From Albidovulum sp. (lineage in GTDB: Bacteria; Pseudomonadota; Alphaproteobacteria; Rhodobacterales; Rhodobacteraceae): DNA of 64,000 nt. The stretch is from assembly GCA_030837825.1 (NCBI GenBank), contig JAUQYB010000045.1, positions 1-64,000 of the forward strand, in the 5' to 3' direction. Of the stretch, positions 37,031-45,439 are shown piece by piece. Made by a program: the position numbers and the translations under genes. The notes under the pieces are model-generated. The model ran no database searches. It was not told the origin of the DNA and was given only the letters and a program-made list of their open reading frames with translations. Numbering within the stretch: the first letter of the stretch is position 1; every line of letters begins with the position of its first letter.

Positions 37031-37855
37031 ATGAGCGCGACGAGCGAGGCGAAGCGGCCGGTGCCGCCGGACATCCGGGCGCGCAAGGGCGGCGTGCCGC
37101 TGGTGATGCTGACGGCCTACACGACGCCTGTCGCACGGCTCGTCGACCCGCATTGCGACATCGTGCTGGTGGGCGACAGCCTCGGCATGGTGCTGCACGG
37201 GCTCCCGTCCACGCTCGGGGTGACGATGGAGATGATGATCCTGCACGGCCAGGCGGTGGCGCGCGGGCTTGCCCGGGCGATGCTGGTCGTGGACATGCCC
37301 TTCGGCGCCTACGAGGAGGGGCCGGCGCAGGCCTTCCGCAACGCCGCCCGGCTGATGACGGAGACCGGCGCGGCGGCGGTGAAGCTGGAAGGCGGCGCCC
37401 ACATGGCGCCGACCATCGCGTTTCTCAGCGAACGCGGCGTGCCGGTGATGGCCCATGTCGGGCTGACGCCGCAGGCGGTCAACACGCTCGGCGGCTACCG
37501 GGTGCAGGGGCGCGGCGAGGACGGCGACCGCATCCGCCGCGATGCCGTCGCGGTGGCCGAGGCCGGCGCCTTCGCGGTGGTGCTGGAGAAGGTCCCCGAT
37601 GCGCTCGCGGCCGAAATCACCCGGGCGGTCGACATTCCCACCATCGGCATCGGCGCCTCGGCCGCCTGCGACGGGCAGGTGCTGGTCGTTGACGACATGC
37701 TCGGGCTCTTCACCGCGTTCCGGCCGAAGTTCGTCAAGCGCTATGCCGAGCTCGGCGCCGAGGCCGACCGCGCCATCGCCGCCTATGCCGCCGAGGTCCG
37801 GGCGCGGACCTTCCCCGCGCCCGAGCATGTCTTCGGCGAGGCGCCGGGCAGATGA
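37031..37855 (+). CDS. panB: 3-methyl-2-oxobutanoate hydroxymethyltransferase
   Basis: A 274-residue enzyme making ketopantoate from 2-oxoisovalerate in pantothenate synthesis. The typical motifs are [47 protein letters not shown], and [20 protein letters not shown] 37031 follows GGAGGGCGGG. The last 4 bases overlap panC (ATGA), giving a standard panBC pair. The start excludes a long in-frame extension back to 36824 that would run into the divergent promoter region. Confidence 0.97.
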   Translation: MSATSEAKRPVPPDIRARKGGVPLVMLTAYTTPVARLVDPHCDIVLVGDSLGMVLHGLPSTLGVTMEMMILHGQAVARGLARAMLVVDMPFGAYEEGPAQAFRNAARLMTETGAAAVKLEGGAHMAPTIAFLSERGVPVMAHVGLTPQAVNTLGGYRVQGRGEDGDRIRRDAVAVAEAGAFAVVLEKVPDALAAEITRAVDIPTIGIGASAACDGQVLVVDDMLGLFTAFRPKFVKRYAELGAEADRAIAAYAAEVRARTFPAPEHVFGEAPGR

Positions 37856-38691
37856 CCGAGGTGATCCGCGGCACCGGGCCGCTTCAGGAAAAGGTCGCGG
37901 CCTGGAAGCGCGCGGGCGCGCTCGTCGGCGTGGTGCCGACGATGGGGGCGCTGCACGACGGGCACCTCAGCCTCGCCCGCGCGGCAAGGCGGCAGTCGGA
38001 CCGGGTGATCGTGACAATCTTCGTCAACCCGATGCAGTTCGGCAACCCCGAGGATCTCGCGAAATACCCGCGGGACGAGGCGCGCGACCTCGCGCTGCTG
38101 GAGGCCGAGGGGGTCGATGTCCTTTTCGCGCCGGGGCCGGAAGAGGTCTACCCCGAGGGATTCGCCACCCGGGTGACGGTCTTTGGCGTGTCGGAGCCGC
38201 TGGAAGGGGCATTCCGGCCCGGCCATTTCGAAGGCGTGGCGACGGTGGTGACGAAGCTTCTCGGCATGACCCAGGCCGGGCGCGCGTTCTTCGGCGAGAA
38301 GGACTGGCAGCAGTTGCAGGTGGTGCGGCGGCTGGTGGCCGACCTCAACATTCCGACCCGGATCATCGGCTGCCCGACGATCCGCGACCCGGACGGGCTG
38401 GCGATGTCGTCGCGCAATGCGCGGCTTTCCGCGCCGGAGCTGGCAGTGGCGCCGGCGCTGCACCGGGCGATGGCGGCCGCCGCGGCGGCGGTCCGGTCGG
38501 GCGCACCGGTCGCGGAGGCGCTGGCAGAGGCGCGGCGGGCCGTTCTTGCGGCGGGGTTCGCGGAGGTGGAATACCTGGAGCTGCGCGGGGCCGAAGGGCT
38601 CGAGCCGCTGGTCACGCTCGACCGGCCGGCGCGGATCCTGGCCGCGGCGGTGCTGGGCGCGGTCCGGCTGATCGACAACATCGCGGTCTGA
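37852..38691 (+). CDS. panC: Pantothenate synthetase
   Basis: A 279-residue ATP-dependent ligase joining pantoate and beta-alanine. Signature segments are [16 protein letters not shown] (ATP-binding HxGH), [41 protein letters not shown] (KMSKS-like). It overlaps panB by 4 bases. Downstream is an inverted copy of the dispersed palindrome at 38695, which probably serves as a terminator between panC and the convergent M20 gene. Confidence 0.97.
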   Translation: MTEVIRGTGPLQEKVAAWKRAGALVGVVPTMGALHDGHLSLARAARRQSDRVIVTIFVNPMQFGNPEDLAKYPRDEARDLALLEAEGVDVLFAPGPEEVYPEGFATRVTVFGVSEPLEGAFRPGHFEGVATVVTKLLGMTQAGRAFFGEKDWQQLQVVRRLVADLNIPTRIIGCPTIRDPDGLAMSSRNARLSAPELAVAPALHRAMAAAAAAVRSGAPVAEALAEARRAVLAAGFAEVEYLELRGAEGLEPLVTLDRPARILAAAVLGAVRLIDNIAV

Positions 38692-38694
38692 AGG

Positions 38695-38744
38695 CCCCGG
38701 GGGCGCTGCCCCCGGACCCCCGGGGTATTGCGGCAACGAAGAAG
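38695..38744 (-). repeat. Dispersed intergenic palindromic element, copy 3 (inverted)
   Basis: Relative to copies 1, 2 and 4 this copy is inverted. It reads CCCCGGGGGCGCTGCCCCCGG and ends GGCAACGAAGAAG, the complement of the CTTCTTCGTTGCC block. It fills most of the 55-base gap between the convergent panC and M20 genes. Confidence 0.8.
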
Positions 38745-38746
38745 CC

Positions 38747-40033
38747 TCAGGGCGCGAGCAGTCCGGCCAGCACCAGCGCCATCACCTTCGCACTGTCCAT
38801 CATGTCGGTGATCCCGACCCATTCGTCGGGCTGGTGCGCGAGGTCGAGCACGCCCGGCCCGTAGGCGATGCAGTTCCTCAGCCGGCCGATCCGGTCGATG
38901 TGCTTCTGGTCGTAGGTGCCGGGCGAGACGACATAGGCCGGCGGACGGCCGAGCACCATCTCGATCGCGGCGGCGGTGGAGCGGACGACGGGCGCGTCCT
39001 TCGCCGTCATCACCGGCTGCACCTCGAAGAGGTCGCGGACCTCGCCGTCGAAGCCGGAGCGGCGGGCCTTTACCCGGTCGAGGAGCGCGGCGATCTCGGC
39101 CTTCACCCCGGCGAGATCCTCCTCGATCAGGAAGCGGCGGTCGATGGTGATGCGGCAGCGGTCGGGGACGCAGGGCGCAGGCAGGCCGGTGTAGTCCGCG
39201 GCCTGTTCCGCCGCGCCGCCGTGGATCGCGTTGATGTTGAGGGTGGATTGGCGCGCGCCCTCGGGGATCACCGGCATGGCGGTGCGCCGGGTGGCGAGGA
39301 GGGGAAAGAGCGTCGCCTCCATCTCGGCCAGGACCGCGCCCATGTGGCGCACGGCGCAGTCGCCGAGGAAGGGCATCGAGCCATGCGCGATGCGGCCCTT
39401 CGTCTCGATCTCGGCCCACCAGACGCCGCGGTGGCCAAGGCAGATGCGGTCCTTGTGCAAAGGTTCGGGGATGATCACGTGCTGGACCCGGTCGGGCGAG
39501 AACCAGCCGCGTTCGGCAAGATAGGCGACCCCGCCGAAGCCGCCTGATTCCTCGTCCGCGGTGGCGCTGATCTCGATCGCGCCGCGATGGCCGGGGCAGA
39601 CGGCGACGAAGGCTTCGGCGGCGATGATGCTGGCGGCGAGCCCGCCCTTCATGTCGCAGGCGCCGCGGCCGTAGATGCGGTCGCCCTCGAGCTCGGCGCC
39701 GAAGGGGTCGCGGGTCCAGCCGTGGCCGACCTCGACCACGTCGTGGTGGGAGTTGAAATGGACGCAGTCGCCGGGGCCCTCGCCCTCGTGGCGGGCAACG
39801 AGGTTCCAGCGCGGATGCGCCGCCGAGTCGCCCGGCGCGCCCTCGGCGCGGACAAGATCGAGGCTGAAGCCGCCACGGCCGAGCCGGTCGGCAAGATATT
39901 CGCAGATCTCGAGGTAGTTCAGCCCCGGCGGGTTCAACGTGGGGATGCGGATCAGATCCTGCGCCAACGCCACCAGGTCGTCGCGGCGGGCGTCGATCTC
40001 GGCGGCGAGGCGGTCTGTCAGGGACAGGGTCAT
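38747..40033 (-). CDS. M20 family peptidase / ArgE-DapE-type deacylase
   Basis: A 428-residue zinc hydrolase of the ArgE/DapE/ACY1 group. Metal ligands and catalytic residues sit in HFNSHHDVVEVG (His, Asp neighbourhood), GRGACDMKGGL, and ATADEESGGFGG. The dimerisation domain (EIETKGRIAHGSMPF) and the C-terminal DQKHIDRIGRLRN are complete. Such enzymes remove acyl groups from amino acids or cleave small amides, so it may be acetylornithine deacetylase or another N-acyl amino acid hydrolase. It converges with panC and is divergent from a small membrane protein pair. Confidence 0.9.
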   Translation of the reverse strand: MTLSLTDRLAAEIDARRDDLVALAQDLIRIPTLNPPGLNYLEICEYLADRLGRGGFSLDLVRAEGAPGDSAAHPRWNLVARHEGEGPGDCVHFNSHHDVVEVGHGWTRDPFGAELEGDRIYGRGACDMKGGLAASIIAAEAFVAVCPGHRGAIEISATADEESGGFGGVAYLAERGWFSPDRVQHVIIPEPLHKDRICLGHRGVWWAEIETKGRIAHGSMPFLGDCAVRHMGAVLAEMEATLFPLLATRRTAMPVIPEGARQSTLNINAIHGGAAEQAADYTGLPAPCVPDRCRITIDRRFLIEEDLAGVKAEIAALLDRVKARRSGFDGEVRDLFEVQPVMTAKDAPVVRSTAAAIEMVLGRPPAYVVSPGTYDQKHIDRIGRLRNCIAYGPGVLDLAHQPDEWVGITDMMDSAKVMALVLAGLLAP

Positions 40034-40170
40034 GGGCCGAGGCTAGAGGCGCCCGGCATCTCCCGCAATGGCGAAACCGCCCGGCCTGCGATTGGCGCTC
40101 TGGTCGCTGCCGCCGCCGGGCGCTATCGTCAGGGCACGCCGCCCCCCGCCGGCGCCCGGAAGGAGTACCG

Positions 40171-40449
40171 ATGATCGCCTTTCTCCGCCTTGCCGTGTTC
40201 GGCGCCATCGGCCTTGCGGTCGTCTATCTGGCGCTGTGGATCTACGCCCGCTCGGTCCGGCGCGAGGAGTTGGAGAAGGAATGGGCGGCAGACCATCCCG
40301 ACGGGGGTGACCCCGACGCGCGCGCAGCCTATATCGAGTCGGGCGTCAGCGACTACGGGCGGGGGCTGAGGCGCAGGCTGATCCTGTTCGTCTTCCTCCT
40401 GCCTGCGGCAGCCGTCGCGGCGGTTCTCTATCTGACCAATTATCAGTGA
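40171..40449 (+). CDS. Small two-helix membrane protein
   Basis: A 92-residue protein with two hydrophobic helices (RLAVFGAIGLAVVYLALWIYA, and LILFVFLLPAAAVAAVLYL). The loop between them is acidic and probably cytoplasmic, with SGVSDYGRGLRRR. It precedes the DUF1523 gene by 7 bases and is likely co-expressed with it. RBS AAGGAG lies at about 40159-40164. The conserved partner in Rhodobacterales is often annotated as a cation/multidrug efflux-like protein; I see no evidence for transport. Confidence 0.8.
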   Translation: MIAFLRLAVFGAIGLAVVYLALWIYARSVRREELEKEWAADHPDGGDPDARAAYIESGVSDYGRGLRRRLILFVFLLPAAAVAAVLYLTNYQ

Positions 40450-40456
40450 GGCGGAC

Positions 40457-41131
40457 ATGCGTTACGTGAAATGGACGGTGCTGGCGATCCTCGCCGCGAT
40501 CGTGATCGGCTTTCTGCACTATACGCTGCCGCAGCACGACGTGGTGCGGATCGTCGGCACCTATCAGGAGCGGCAGGATCTGAGTGACTGGACGCGGATC
40601 TTCTGGGCGACGCCCGACGATCAGGCGACCGGGCTCATCAACCGCGACGTCCAGTTCATCCAGGCGGTGAAGGCGAACGGCAAGGAGATCGTCTACCGCA
40701 ACGAGGACACCGGCTGGTCCTGGCCACCGTATTTCAAGTTCGACACCGCCGACCTTCTGGCGCGTGCCCAGGACCTCGTCTCCACCTCGGACAATCCGAA
40801 ATGGGCGGTGGTCACCCATTACGGCTGGCGCAACCGCTATTTCTCCGCCTTCCCCAACGCGATCGCGATCAAGCCGGTGGCGGCGCCGGACGTGCGGATC
40901 ATCCCCTGGTTCAACCTGGTGTTTTTCGCCTTCCTCGCGGTCGTCCTTTTCATGATCCGGCGGATGTGGCTCCAGTTCCGCGAACGCGCCCTCGACCCGG
41001 CGCTGGAGGACATGGGCGAGGCCTGGGACGGTGTCGAGGACCGCGCCGGGCAGGCGGCGGACGAGGCGCGCGGCGCCTGGGGCCGGTTCAGGGCCTGGCT
41101 GACGACCGGGAAGGACAAGCCCCGGGCCTGA
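40457..41131 (+). CDS. DUF1523 family membrane protein
   Basis: A 224-residue protein with an N-terminal helix (WTVLAILAAIVIGFLHYTL), a soluble region of about 120 residues, and a second helix (WFNLVFFAFLAVVLFMI), so the middle is periplasmic. DUF1523 hallmarks are HDVVRIVGTY, DWTRIFWATP, VIYRNEDTGW-like VYRNEDTGWSWPPYFKFD, and VVTHYGWRN. The C-terminal tail is amphipathic and charged. The family's function is unknown. It is coupled to the preceding small membrane gene. Confidence 0.88.
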   Translation: MRYVKWTVLAILAAIVIGFLHYTLPQHDVVRIVGTYQERQDLSDWTRIFWATPDDQATGLINRDVQFIQAVKANGKEIVYRNEDTGWSWPPYFKFDTADLLARAQDLVSTSDNPKWAVVTHYGWRNRYFSAFPNAIAIKPVAAPDVRIIPWFNLVFFAFLAVVLFMIRRMWLQFRERALDPALEDMGEAWDGVEDRAGQAADEARGAWGRFRAWLTTGKDKPRA

Positions 41132-41180
41132 GGCGCGCCCGTGGCGGGGGCGACGCCAGTCAGCGGCCCTCGCGCTCCTC

Positions 41181-42071
41181 TCACACCGCGAGGGAGAGCC
41201 CGCCGTGGCGGCTGATCTCCGCCTCGACCTCTGCGATCAGGCTGTCGAGAGCGGGGTTCCTGGCCTTGCGCGCGCGGCGCACGACATAGGCAAGGGCGGG
41301 TGGCTCGGGCAGGCGGCCGCGGAGGATCTCCATCTCCGGGCGCTGGTGGCGGTCGCTCAGAAGCGCCACGCCGAGGCCCGCGTTGACCGCGGCGACGATG
41401 CCCGCGGCGCTGGCGCATTCGAACACGGTCTCCAGAAGCGCGCCGCCGTCCTGGCCGATGTCGAGCGCCCAGCGGCGGTAGAAGCAGTCGTCGTCGAACG
41501 AGAGGAACGGGATCGGCCCGCGCGGCGCAAGCGGCAGGCCGGGTGATTTCACCCAGTGCAATCCCTCGCGGAACAGCACCAGATCGGCCGGGCGCACCTC
41601 GTGGGCGAAGACCTGCACGATGGCGGCATCAAGCTCGCCCCGCTCCAGCATCGCACGCAGCACGAGGCTCATCCGGACCCTGGTGCGGACGGCGACCTGC
41701 GGGTGCAGGCGGCGGAACCGGCCGAGGATGCGGGAAAGGTCCGAACAGGTGGTGTCCTCGGTCAGTCCCAGAAGGATGCGCCCTGCAAGATCGGTCCTGG
41801 TGAGGCTCAGCAGCGCCTCGTCGTGCAGGCCGACGATCCGGTCGGCATAGCCGAGGAGGTCTTCGCCCGCCGCGGTGAACATCGGCGCGCCGGGCCTGCG
41901 GCTGAGCAGGTCGCTGTCGAGGCTGGTCTCCAGCCGCTTGACCTTGTGGCTGACGGCCGATTGCGTCAGGCCCAGCGCCTCGGCCGCGCGGGTGATCCCG
42001 CCATGCTGGCGGATCGCGCGAAGCACCCTCAGGGCGTCGATGTCGAGACGGCGTGTCATCAGGTCGGGCAT
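41181..42071 (-). CDS. LysR family transcriptional regulator
   Basis: A 296-residue LysR regulator. The helix-turn-helix is LRVLRAIRQHGGITRAAEAL with the adjoining LGLTQSAVSHKVKRLE; the effector domain covers residues about 90-290. ATG 42071 and ATG 42059 are both plausible; 42059 begins right at the DNA-binding domain. It is divergent from an EamA exporter gene, the usual regulator-target arrangement. Two dyads in the gap (42131-42179) are candidate binding sites, and regulation of the exporter is inferred. Confidence 0.92.
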   Translation of the reverse strand: MPDLMTRRLDIDALRVLRAIRQHGGITRAAEALGLTQSAVSHKVKRLETSLDSDLLSRRPGAPMFTAAGEDLLGYADRIVGLHDEALLSLTRTDLAGRILLGLTEDTTCSDLSRILGRFRRLHPQVAVRTRVRMSLVLRAMLERGELDAAIVQVFAHEVRPADLVLFREGLHWVKSPGLPLAPRGPIPFLSFDDDCFYRRWALDIGQDGGALLETVFECASAAGIVAAVNAGLGVALLSDRHQRPEMEILRGRLPEPPALAYVVRRARKARNPALDSLIAEVEAEISRHGGLSLAV

Positions 42072-42130
42072 GGCGGGTTCCGCTGCGGATCGCCGCAAGG
42101 ATGCACCAATCGGCTCCATCTCGCAATCAG

Positions 42131-42179
42131 GCAGCTACACGGCGGCTGCATCTTCATGACGCCATCTGGATTTGTCATG
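42131..42179. promoter_or_regulatory. Two dyads between lysR and eamA
   Basis: GCAGC (42131-42135) pairs with GCTGC (42145-42149), and CATGAC (42155-42160) pairs with GTCATG (42174-42179). The second dyad lies 60-84 bases upstream of the eamA start. Spacing suits LysR binding, although a clear T-N11-A core is not seen. Confidence 0.35.
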
Positions 42180-42238
42180 TGCTCCTGTGCGTGTGACCGG
42201 CTATGCCGGGCCGGCAGTTCCCGTCGCGCGAGCCCGTC

Positions 42239-43138
42239 ATGACCGACTTCCCGCTGTCTTCCGCCGCGCCGAACCGGCACCCGTTCCTCTGGCCGGTCAT
42301 GGCCACCCTGCTGGTGATCGGCTGGAGTTCCGGCTTCGTCGGCATCCGCTTCGCCAACGAGGAGGCGAGCGTCTTCCTGCTGCTGTTCTGGCGCACGCTC
42401 CTGTCGGGGCTGATCCTTCTGCCCTTCGCGCTGACGTTCGGGCCAAGGCTCCGGCTGCGGGCGGTGCTGCCGCAGATCGGCTTCGGGGTGATGGCGGTGT
42501 TCCTTTACCTCGGCGGCTTCGCGCTGGCGATCGAACAGCGGGTGCCGACGGGGCTTGTCGCGCTGATCTCCGACCTCCTGCCGCTGGCCATCGCCGCGCT
42601 GTCGCAGCCGGTTCTCGGCGAACGGTTGAGCGGGCGGCAGTGGCTGGGCACCGCGATCGCGGTGACGGGCGTGCTGGTCGTGTCGTTCGACAGCCTCGGC
42701 TTCGGGCCGGCCCCGCTCTGGGCCTACGGGCTGACGGTGGGCTCGATGCTGGTCTTTGCGCTGGCCTCGGTGCTCCACAAGGGGCGCAAGGGTCTGCACA
42801 TGCCGGTGCATCAGGGCCTCTGCATCCACACCCTGACCGGCTCGGCCCTTTTCGGAGCCTGCTCGCTGCTTGCGGGGGACGGGCTGACGCCGCCGATGAC
42901 GCGCGATTTCGCGCTCGGCATGGCCTGGCTGGTGCTGATCGCGACCTTCGCGACCTATTCGCTCTACTACACGGCGTTGCGGATGTTCCCCGCAGCCAAG
43001 GTCAGCGCGGCGATCTACCTCAGCCCGCCGGTGACGATGCTCTGGGCCTGGGCGCTCTTCGCCGAGCCTCTGACACCGGCGATGTTCGCGGGCCTTGCCG
43101 TGACGCTGGCAGGGGTCTGGCTGACATCGCGCCCGTGA
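42239..43138 (+). CDS. EamA-family (DMT superfamily) transporter
   Basis: A 299-residue inner-membrane protein with about ten helices in two EamA repeats. The first repeat begins FLWPVMATLLVIGWSSGFVG and includes RTLLSGLILLPFALTF; the second starts around PLWAYGLTVGSMLVFALASV. The C-terminal loop has AKVSAAIYLSPPVTMLWAW, characteristic of amino-acid/metabolite exporters. ATG 42239 is chosen; 42203 would add 12 residues. The substrate is unknown. It is paired with the divergent LysR gene. Confidence 0.9.
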   Translation: MTDFPLSSAAPNRHPFLWPVMATLLVIGWSSGFVGIRFANEEASVFLLLFWRTLLSGLILLPFALTFGPRLRLRAVLPQIGFGVMAVFLYLGGFALAIEQRVPTGLVALISDLLPLAIAALSQPVLGERLSGRQWLGTAIAVTGVLVVSFDSLGFGPAPLWAYGLTVGSMLVFALASVLHKGRKGLHMPVHQGLCIHTLTGSALFGACSLLAGDGLTPPMTRDFALGMAWLVLIATFATYSLYYTALRMFPAAKVSAAIYLSPPVTMLWAWALFAEPLTPAMFAGLAVTLAGVWLTSRP

Positions 43139-43142
43139 AATT

Positions 43143-43210
43143 GGGGTGACGGGCGGAGGGTGACGGGCGGAGGGTGACGGGGCGGGGGTGACGGGGCGGG
43201 GGTGACGGGC
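43143..43210. repeat. 14-bp tandem repeat array (about five units)
   Basis: The core GTGAC begins at 43146, 43160, 43174, 43188 and 43202, an exact 14-base period; unit consensus is GGGGTGACGGGCGG with small changes. It occupies nearly all of the 73-base gap between the convergent eamA and codA-like genes. Number of units may vary between strains. Confidence 0.85.
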
Positions 43211-43211
43211 C

Positions 43212-44486
43212 TCAGGGCATCCGATGCCGCCGCCGCACGCTTTCCGGCCGGCCGGAGAGCGCGAGCCGCGCGTCGTTGCGGTCGCGGCGAGCGATCACCT
43301 TGCCCTTCGACACCACCGCCAGCCGTTCGGCGCGGAGCCTGAGCGCCTCGGTCGGGCTGCCGGCGTCGAGGATCACCAGCGAGGCCACGGAGCCCTTTTC
43401 CAGCCCGTAGCCCTCAAGCCCCATGATCCGCGCGTTGTCTTCCGTCACCATGCGGAAACAGCGCGCCATTTCCTCGGGATGGGTCATCTGGGCGACGTGG
43501 AGGCCCATGAAGGCCACGTCGAGCATGTCGGCGGTGCCGAGCGAATACCAGGGGTCCATGACGCAGTCCTGGCCCCAGCCGACGGTGATGCCCTGGGCCT
43601 GCATCTCCTTCACCCGGGTCAGGCCGCGGCGTTTGGGGAAGGTGTCGTGTCGACCCTGAAGCGTGATGTTGATCAGCGGATTGGGGATCGCCGCCATGCC
43701 GCTTTCGGCGATCAGCGGCAGGAGCTTGGAGACATAGTAGTTGTCCATCGAATGCATCGAGGTCAGGTGGCTCCCCGCCGCCCGGCCGCCAAGCCCGTGG
43801 CGCGTGACCTCCGCCGCCAGCGTCTCGACATGGCGGCTCATCGGGTCGTCGCTTTCGTCGCAGTGGATGTCGACCCTCAGCCCGCGGTCGGCGGCGATGC
43901 GGCAGAGGTCGCGGAGCGACTCGGCGCCCTCGGCCATCGTGCGCTCGAAATGCGGGATGCCGCCGACGACGTCGAGCCCCATGTCGAGCGCGCGGATCAG
44001 GTTCTCGCGCCCCGTTCTCGCGCGGTAGAGCCCGTCCTGCGGGAAGGCCACGAGTTGCAGGTCGATGTAGCCGGCCACCTGCCGCTTCACCTCCAGCATC
44101 GCCTCGACGGTGCGCAGGTGGTCGGGCGTGGTGTCGACATGGCTGCGGATGGCGAGAAGCCCCATCGAGGCCGCCCAGTCGCAATAGCTCAGCGCGCGGG
44201 CGACCATCTCCTCGACCGTGGCGATCTCGCGCAGCTCGCCCCAGAGCGCGATGCCTTCCAGCAGCGTGCCGGAGGCGTTCACCCGCGGCAGGCCGTAGCT
44301 GAGCGTCGCGTCGAGGTGGAAATGCGGATCGACGAAGGGCGGCGAGACGAGGTCGCCCGTGGCGTCGATCACCTCGCGCGCTTCGCCCTCCACCCGGCCG
44401 GTGGCGACGATGCGGTCGCCCCGGATGGCGATGTCGCAGACGCGGCCGTCGGGCAGGGTGCCGCCCCTGACGAGAAGGTCGAACAT
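43212..44486 (-). CDS. codA: Cytosine deaminase-like amidohydrolase
   Basis: A 424-residue metal-dependent amidohydrolase. Metal ligands and substrate residues are visible as DPHFHLDATL (His55, His57), RSHVDTTP, DIHCDESDDP and VGWGQDCVMDPWYSLG. The last motif matches E. coli CodA (GHDDVFDPWYPLG) closely, with Gln in place of the first His of that motif. The enzyme likely converts cytosine to uracil and ammonia, or acts on a related base such as isoguanine or a triazine. Its start is coupled by TGATG to the upstream permease gene, so it belongs to the nucleoside transporter operon. Confidence 0.87.
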   Translation of the reverse strand: MFDLLVRGGTLPDGRVCDIAIRGDRIVATGRVEGEAREVIDATGDLVSPPFVDPHFHLDATLSYGLPRVNASGTLLEGIALWGELREIATVEEMVARALSYCDWAASMGLLAIRSHVDTTPDHLRTVEAMLEVKRQVAGYIDLQLVAFPQDGLYRARTGRENLIRALDMGLDVVGGIPHFERTMAEGAESLRDLCRIAADRGLRVDIHCDESDDPMSRHVETLAAEVTRHGLGGRAAGSHLTSMHSMDNYYVSKLLPLIAESGMAAIPNPLINITLQGRHDTFPKRRGLTRVKEMQAQGITVGWGQDCVMDPWYSLGTADMLDVAFMGLHVAQMTHPEEMARCFRMVTEDNARIMGLEGYGLEKGSVASLVILDAGSPTEALRLRAERLAVVSKGKVIARRDRNDARLALSGRPESVRRRHRMP

Positions 44487-45439
44487 CACCGTTCCCCCTT
44501 GTTGAACGGGACCATCAGCGCCGCCGGAACCTCGGCGCGGCGCGACATCAGGACGAGCGCGAGGATCGACAGCACATAGGGCACCATCAGGAACACCTGA
44601 TAGGGCACATAGGCCCCGACCGGTGTCTGCTGGAGCCGCACCTGGAGCGCGTCGAAGGCGGCGAAGAGAAGCGCGCCGAGCGCCGCCTTGCCCGGCCGCC
44701 AGGCGCCGAAGACGACGAGCGCGATGCAGATCCAGCCGCGCCCGTTCACCATCTCGAAGAAGAAGGACGAAAACGCCGACATGGTCAGGAACGCGCCCCC
44801 GACCGCCATCAGGCCGGAGCCGGCGATCACCGCGCCCATGCGGATCGCGGTGACCGACAGGCCCTGCGCCTCGACCGAGGCCGGGTTTTCCCCCGCGGCG
44901 CGGAGGGCGAGGCCCAGGGGCGTGCGGTAGAGCACGACCGAGACCACCGCGACGAGGACGAAGGCGAGGTAGGTGAGCGGGGTCTGGGCGAAGAAGGCGG
45001 GCCCGACCAGCGGGATCTGCGACAGGCCGGGGATCTCGACCGACTGGAACGGCACGATCTTCGGCGGCGAGGTGACCTCGGGCAGCGACAGGCGATAGGC
45101 GAAGGCCGCGGTCGCGGTGGCAAGGAGCGTGATGCCGAGCCCGACGACATGCTGGCTGAGCCCGAACGGCACGGTCAGCGTGGCGTGAAGAAGCCCGAAG
45201 AGCATCCCCGCCAGCATGGCGACGAGAACCCCGGTCCAGAGCCCGAAGCCGAGGTAGACCGTCATCCAGCCGGTGAAGGCGCCGATCACCATGATCCCCT
45301 CGATCCCGAGGTTCAGAACTCCCGCGCGTTCGCAGATGAGTTCCCCGAGCGTGGCGAAGATCAGCGGCGAGGCGATGCGGACGGCGGCGGCCCAGAAGCT
45401 CGCGGTCATGAGGATGTCGAACATCTCCATCAGCGCCAC
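44486..45439 (-). CDS. Nucleoside-type ABC transporter permease 2
   Basis: A 317-residue permease of the BPD_transp_2 family (YufQ/NupQ-like). Family segments are ATLGELICERAGVLNLGIEG, GLSQHVVGLGITLL, TPLGLALRAAGENPASVEAQG, and a final VPYVLSILALVLMSRRAEVP. It overlaps permease 1 by 10 bases and is followed in TGATG overlap by the codA-like gene. With permease 1, the ATPase and the BMP binding protein it forms a purine/pyrimidine nucleoside importer. Confidence 0.93.
   Translation of the reverse strand: MALMEMFDILMTASFWAAAVRIASPLIFATLGELICERAGVLNLGIEGIMVIGAFTGWMTVYLGFGLWTGVLVAMLAGMLFGLLHATLTVPFGLSQHVVGLGITLLATATAAFAYRLSLPEVTSPPKIVPFQSVEIPGLSQIPLVGPAFFAQTPLTYLAFVLVAVVSVVLYRTPLGLALRAAGENPASVEAQGLSVTAIRMGAVIAGSGLMAVGGAFLTMSAFSSFFFEMVNGRGWICIALVVFGAWRPGKAALGALLFAAFDALQVRLQQTPVGAYVPYQVFLMVPYVLSILALVLMSRRAEVPAALMVPFNKGER

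Noticed and set aside
38148-40208. 686-aa minus-strand frame over panC and the M20 gene
   Set aside because: Frame-shifted reading of the M20 gene and antisense of panC.
43143-43210. Possible CRISPR array
   Set aside because: Unit is only 14 bp with no spacers; it is a simple tandem repeat.
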